Source: Pseudomonas sp. HS6
Lineage (GTDB): Bacteria; Pseudomonadota; Gammaproteobacteria; Pseudomonadales; Pseudomonadaceae
Reading direction: 5' to 3'
Length of the DNA: 64,000 nucleotides
Assembly: GCF_023375815.1 (NCBI RefSeq)
Contig: NZ_CP067412.1
Coordinates: forward strand, 1,550,001-1,614,000
Both the position numbers and the translations under genes were made by a program. Below, one piece after another: positions 62,265-64,000 of this stretch. The notes below the pieces were generated by a model. That model was not told where the DNA came from. It did no database searches and saw nothing but the letters and a program-made list of their open reading frames with translations. The first letter of the stretch is position 1. Each line of letters opens with the position of its first letter.

Positions 62265-62350
62265 TAAAGGGGACTGTCTTTAAAGGGGACAGATTTATTT
62301 TCTGTTAAAGGGGACAGATTTATTTTATGAGAATCAATCTGTCCCCCTTT
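62265..62350. repeat. Dispersed palindrome, copy 6 (stacked left arms)
   Basis: Three left arms stand in tandem: AAAGGGGACTGTC at 62266, AAAGGGGACAGATTTATTTT at 62282 and again at 62307. One right arm (AATCAATCTGTCCCCCTTT, 62332-62350) closes the structure. This copy uses ACAGAT, not the ACTGAT core of the other copies. It overlaps the last codons of the EamA transporter on the minus strand. Confidence 0.85.
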
Positions 62351-63219
62351 CTGACTCGTTGAATGAAGGGCAATTTCACCGAACCCAAGGCCAGCGCCAG
62401 TAGAACCAGCAAGATAAACACCCAATCAAAGAGGCCTGGGTGCTGGCCGAGGACGAGCATAGAGCTGACGATGCCAAATACCGGAATCAACAGCGACAGC
62501 GGGGCCACGCGCGACACCGGGTATTCACGCAGCAGCAGATTCCACCCCCAGTAACTGAAGTGCGTCGCTGCGTACACCTGGAACGCGAGTGAAAACAGCG
62601 TCATGCCATTCAGTTGCGAAGGCACCGCGTTGAAAGGAGCGGAGCCGTGTAGCAGCCACGTCAACAGCAAGAGCGGGATGGGTGGAAACAAACTCGCCCA
62701 GACGACGAAGGCGAAGATTTCATGCACTCTGGAAACCTTGATGACCACGTTGCCAATGCTCCAGGCCACCGCGCTGCCAATCACCAGGGCAAAACCTGCC
62801 CTCGATACATCGCCGGGACTGCACAAGACAATCCCCACCAGTCCTGCAGCAGCCAACACACTGCCAATCAGCTGAGGCCCTCCCAAGCGTTCTCCAAAGA
62901 AGAGCACGCCCCAGCCCAGCGTGAAGAATGCGCTGAACTGGATCAGCAACGACGCGCTACCCGGCGGTACGCCCCACGCGATCCCCTGATTGATCAACGC
63001 CCACATCGCGACACCGAAGATCAGCCCATAGGCCGCGATCCATCCGAAGGCAACTTGCGGACGTTTGACGAAAAATACCCAAGGCAAAGCCGCCAGTGCA
63101 AAACGTAACGCCGTCAACAACAGCGGGTCGATGCCGGCCAGCCCGAGTTTGGTGACGGGGAAGTTCAATCCCCAGACCGCTGTGACCGAAACGGCCAGTA
63201 CTAGATGTTTCTTTTGCAT
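62320..63219 (-). CDS. EamA/DMT-family transporter
   Basis: A 299-residue DMT transporter with ten helices in two EamA repeats (AVWGLNFPVTKLGLAGIDPLLLTALRFALAALPW; VAWSIGNVVIKVSRVHEIFAFVVWASLF). It resembles amino-acid or metabolite exporters (YdcZ/RhaT-like). The last residues (VRKGDRLILIK) are encoded by the right arm of a dispersed palindrome, so the natural C-terminus was probably replaced. I start at ATG 63219; the frame to 63273 lacks support. It is divergent from an AraC gene. Confidence 0.85.
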   Translation of the reverse strand: MQKKHLVLAVSVTAVWGLNFPVTKLGLAGIDPLLLTALRFALAALPWVFFVKRPQVAFGWIAAYGLIFGVAMWALINQGIAWGVPPGSASLLIQFSAFFTLGWGVLFFGERLGGPQLIGSVLAAAGLVGIVLCSPGDVSRAGFALVIGSAVAWSIGNVVIKVSRVHEIFAFVVWASLFPPIPLLLLTWLLHGSAPFNAVPSQLNGMTLFSLAFQVYAATHFSYWGWNLLLREYPVSRVAPLSLLIPVFGIVSSMLVLGQHPGLFDWVFILLVLLALALGSVKLPFIQRVRKGDRLILIK

Positions 63220-63327
63220 GATCAGTCTTTCCCCTGCACCGAACGGAAATGCTCGTGCAGGAGAAATATGCAAGCAATCGGCATGGCCTGCTTTCAGTCA
63301 CAGGCCAACTTTCATTAATATCGGGCC

Positions 63328-64000
63328 ATGCACGAAAAAACCGTACCGACCTACCAGAACACACCCCGCGATGCCGTCGTGACCGCACGTGACTACGCGG
63401 ATGGAACGCTGTTCCCGTTGCACGACCACCCGCGTGGACAGTTTGCGTATGCTGCCAGTGGCGTCATCACCGTCTTTACCGATCACGGCAACTGGGTCGT
63501 CCCGCCTCAACGCGGCATATGGGTCCCGGCGCAACTGCCTCACTCCATGCAGATGCGCGGCCCTGTCACGCTCCATAACACATACATCCGCAAACGCGCG
63601 GCGCAGCGTCTCGGGCTAGCGGATCAGTGTCAGGTGTTGGATGTTTCGCCGTTGCTGCGGCAGTTGTTGTTGAAGGCTATCGATGTGCCCTCGCACTACT
63701 CCACCCAGGGACGCGACGGTCATCTGATGGGGTTGCTGCTGCACGAAATTGCCGGGATGCCTGCGCTGTCACTCAATGCCCCGTTGCCGACAGAACCGCG
63801 TCTTGCGAAGGTGTGCCGCGAGTTCCTGGCCCAGCCCTCGCTGGAGGTGGGTATCGACGAAATGGCCCAACGTGCAGGCATGAGCCGCCGAACCTTTACC
63901 CGACAGTTTCGCGTGCACACCGGCATCAGTTACATCGAATGGCGACAGCAGGCCTGCCTGCTCTCTGCGGTTGTACAGTTGGGAAATGGCCAGCCAATCA
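63328..64000 (+). CDS. AraC-family regulator (3' end outside window)
   Basis: At least 224 residues of an AraC regulator with an N-terminal cupin domain (FPLHDHPRGQFAYAASGVITVFTDHGNWVVPP, PAQLPHSMQMRG) and a C-terminal HTH domain (VGIDEMAQRAGMSRRTFTRQFRVHTGISYIEWR). The frame is open to the right edge, so the second HTH is cut off. The ATG at 63328 is 108 bp from the divergent EamA transporter start, making it the likely local regulator of export. Confidence 0.85.
   Translation, partial: MHEKTVPTYQNTPRDAVVTARDYADGTLFPLHDHPRGQFAYAASGVITVFTDHGNWVVPPQRGIWVPAQLPHSMQMRGPVTLHNTYIRKRAAQRLGLADQCQVLDVSPLLRQLLLKAIDVPSHYSTQGRDGHLMGLLLHEIAGMPALSLNAPLPTEPRLAKVCREFLAQPSLEVGIDEMAQRAGMSRRTFTRQFRVHTGISYIEWRQQACLLSAVVQLGNGQPI

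Noticed and set aside
1..64000. CRISPR array, tRNA, rRNA or complete insertion sequence
   Set aside because: No regularly spaced repeats, no tRNA-like cloverleaf with a CCA end, no rRNA segment and no intact transposase were found; the palindromes are dispersed, not arrayed.

Overview
The window looks like a chromosomal segment of a fluorescens-group Pseudomonas. This is inferred from the generally GC-rich codon use, a REP/REPIN with the typical Pseudomonas core, and lineage-typical families: DUF6124, DUF2790, a light-box photolyase, a MarR-GNAT fusion, ArsH and a DUF3772 channel. No rRNA, tRNA, CRISPR array, prophage or intact transposase was seen. It reads as a patchwork of short transcription units with several broken genes, many LysR, TetR and AraC regulators, and a family of mobile-looking palindromes.

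Layout. 1-5.3 kb: the end of a tyrosinase, a DUF2182 membrane protein overlapping a caspase-like (C14) protein, then an overlapping secreted/membrane pair of more AT-rich composition. 5.3-11.5 kb: cupin, LysR, GST, a frameshifted hydrolase, two PqiA proteins without PqiB, and an SDR/LysR divergent pair. 11.8-15.0 kb: a four-gene phosphonate-type (possibly selenate) ABC transporter. 15.0-20.7 kb: an accessory region with an SF2 helicase/zinc-ribbon pair, unknown or broken genes, a DUF6124 gene and two gene remnants. 20.7-23.1 kb: a photolyase unit behind a LitR/PplR-type light box. 23-30 kb: glycosyltransferase-like membrane protein, AidA/PixA protein, AraC, cupin, cytochrome c, methyltransferase/TetR pair and mug.

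30-36 kb: TetR-controlled EmrAB-NodT-type efflux with an aldo/keto reductase, followed by a 167-bp tandem duplication. 36-41.4 kb: LysR, DUF2790, pirin, DoxX, LysR and a DadA-like oxidoreductase broken at a C7 tract. 41.4-45 kb: a cobalamin riboswitch followed by btuB, a [2Fe-2S] ferredoxin and a BtuF-like binding protein. 45-50.1 kb: small metabolic genes and an autoregulated MarR-GNAT gene. 50.4-54.6 kb: an unusual TPR / PcfJ-like / DUF1266 operon. 55-58.6 kb: epimerase, phosphoesterase, LysE and arsRCH without a pump gene. 58.7-64 kb: DUF3772 mechanosensitive channel, DUF1254/DUF1214 protein, EamA transporter and an AraC regulator cut by the window edge.

The main cross-cutting signal is a dispersed palindrome, an AAAAGGGGAC(T/A)GATTTATT arm facing its complement, at six sites (17.4, 20.6, 27.0, 28.1, 54.8 and 62.3 kb). 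It sits at gene ends, abuts a truncated chorismate mutase gene and supplies the last codons of the EamA transporter. The best candidates for undescribed function are the helicase/zinc-ribbon pair, the caspase locus and the TPR-PcfJ-DUF1266 operon. All functions are inferred by reading, with no database search.
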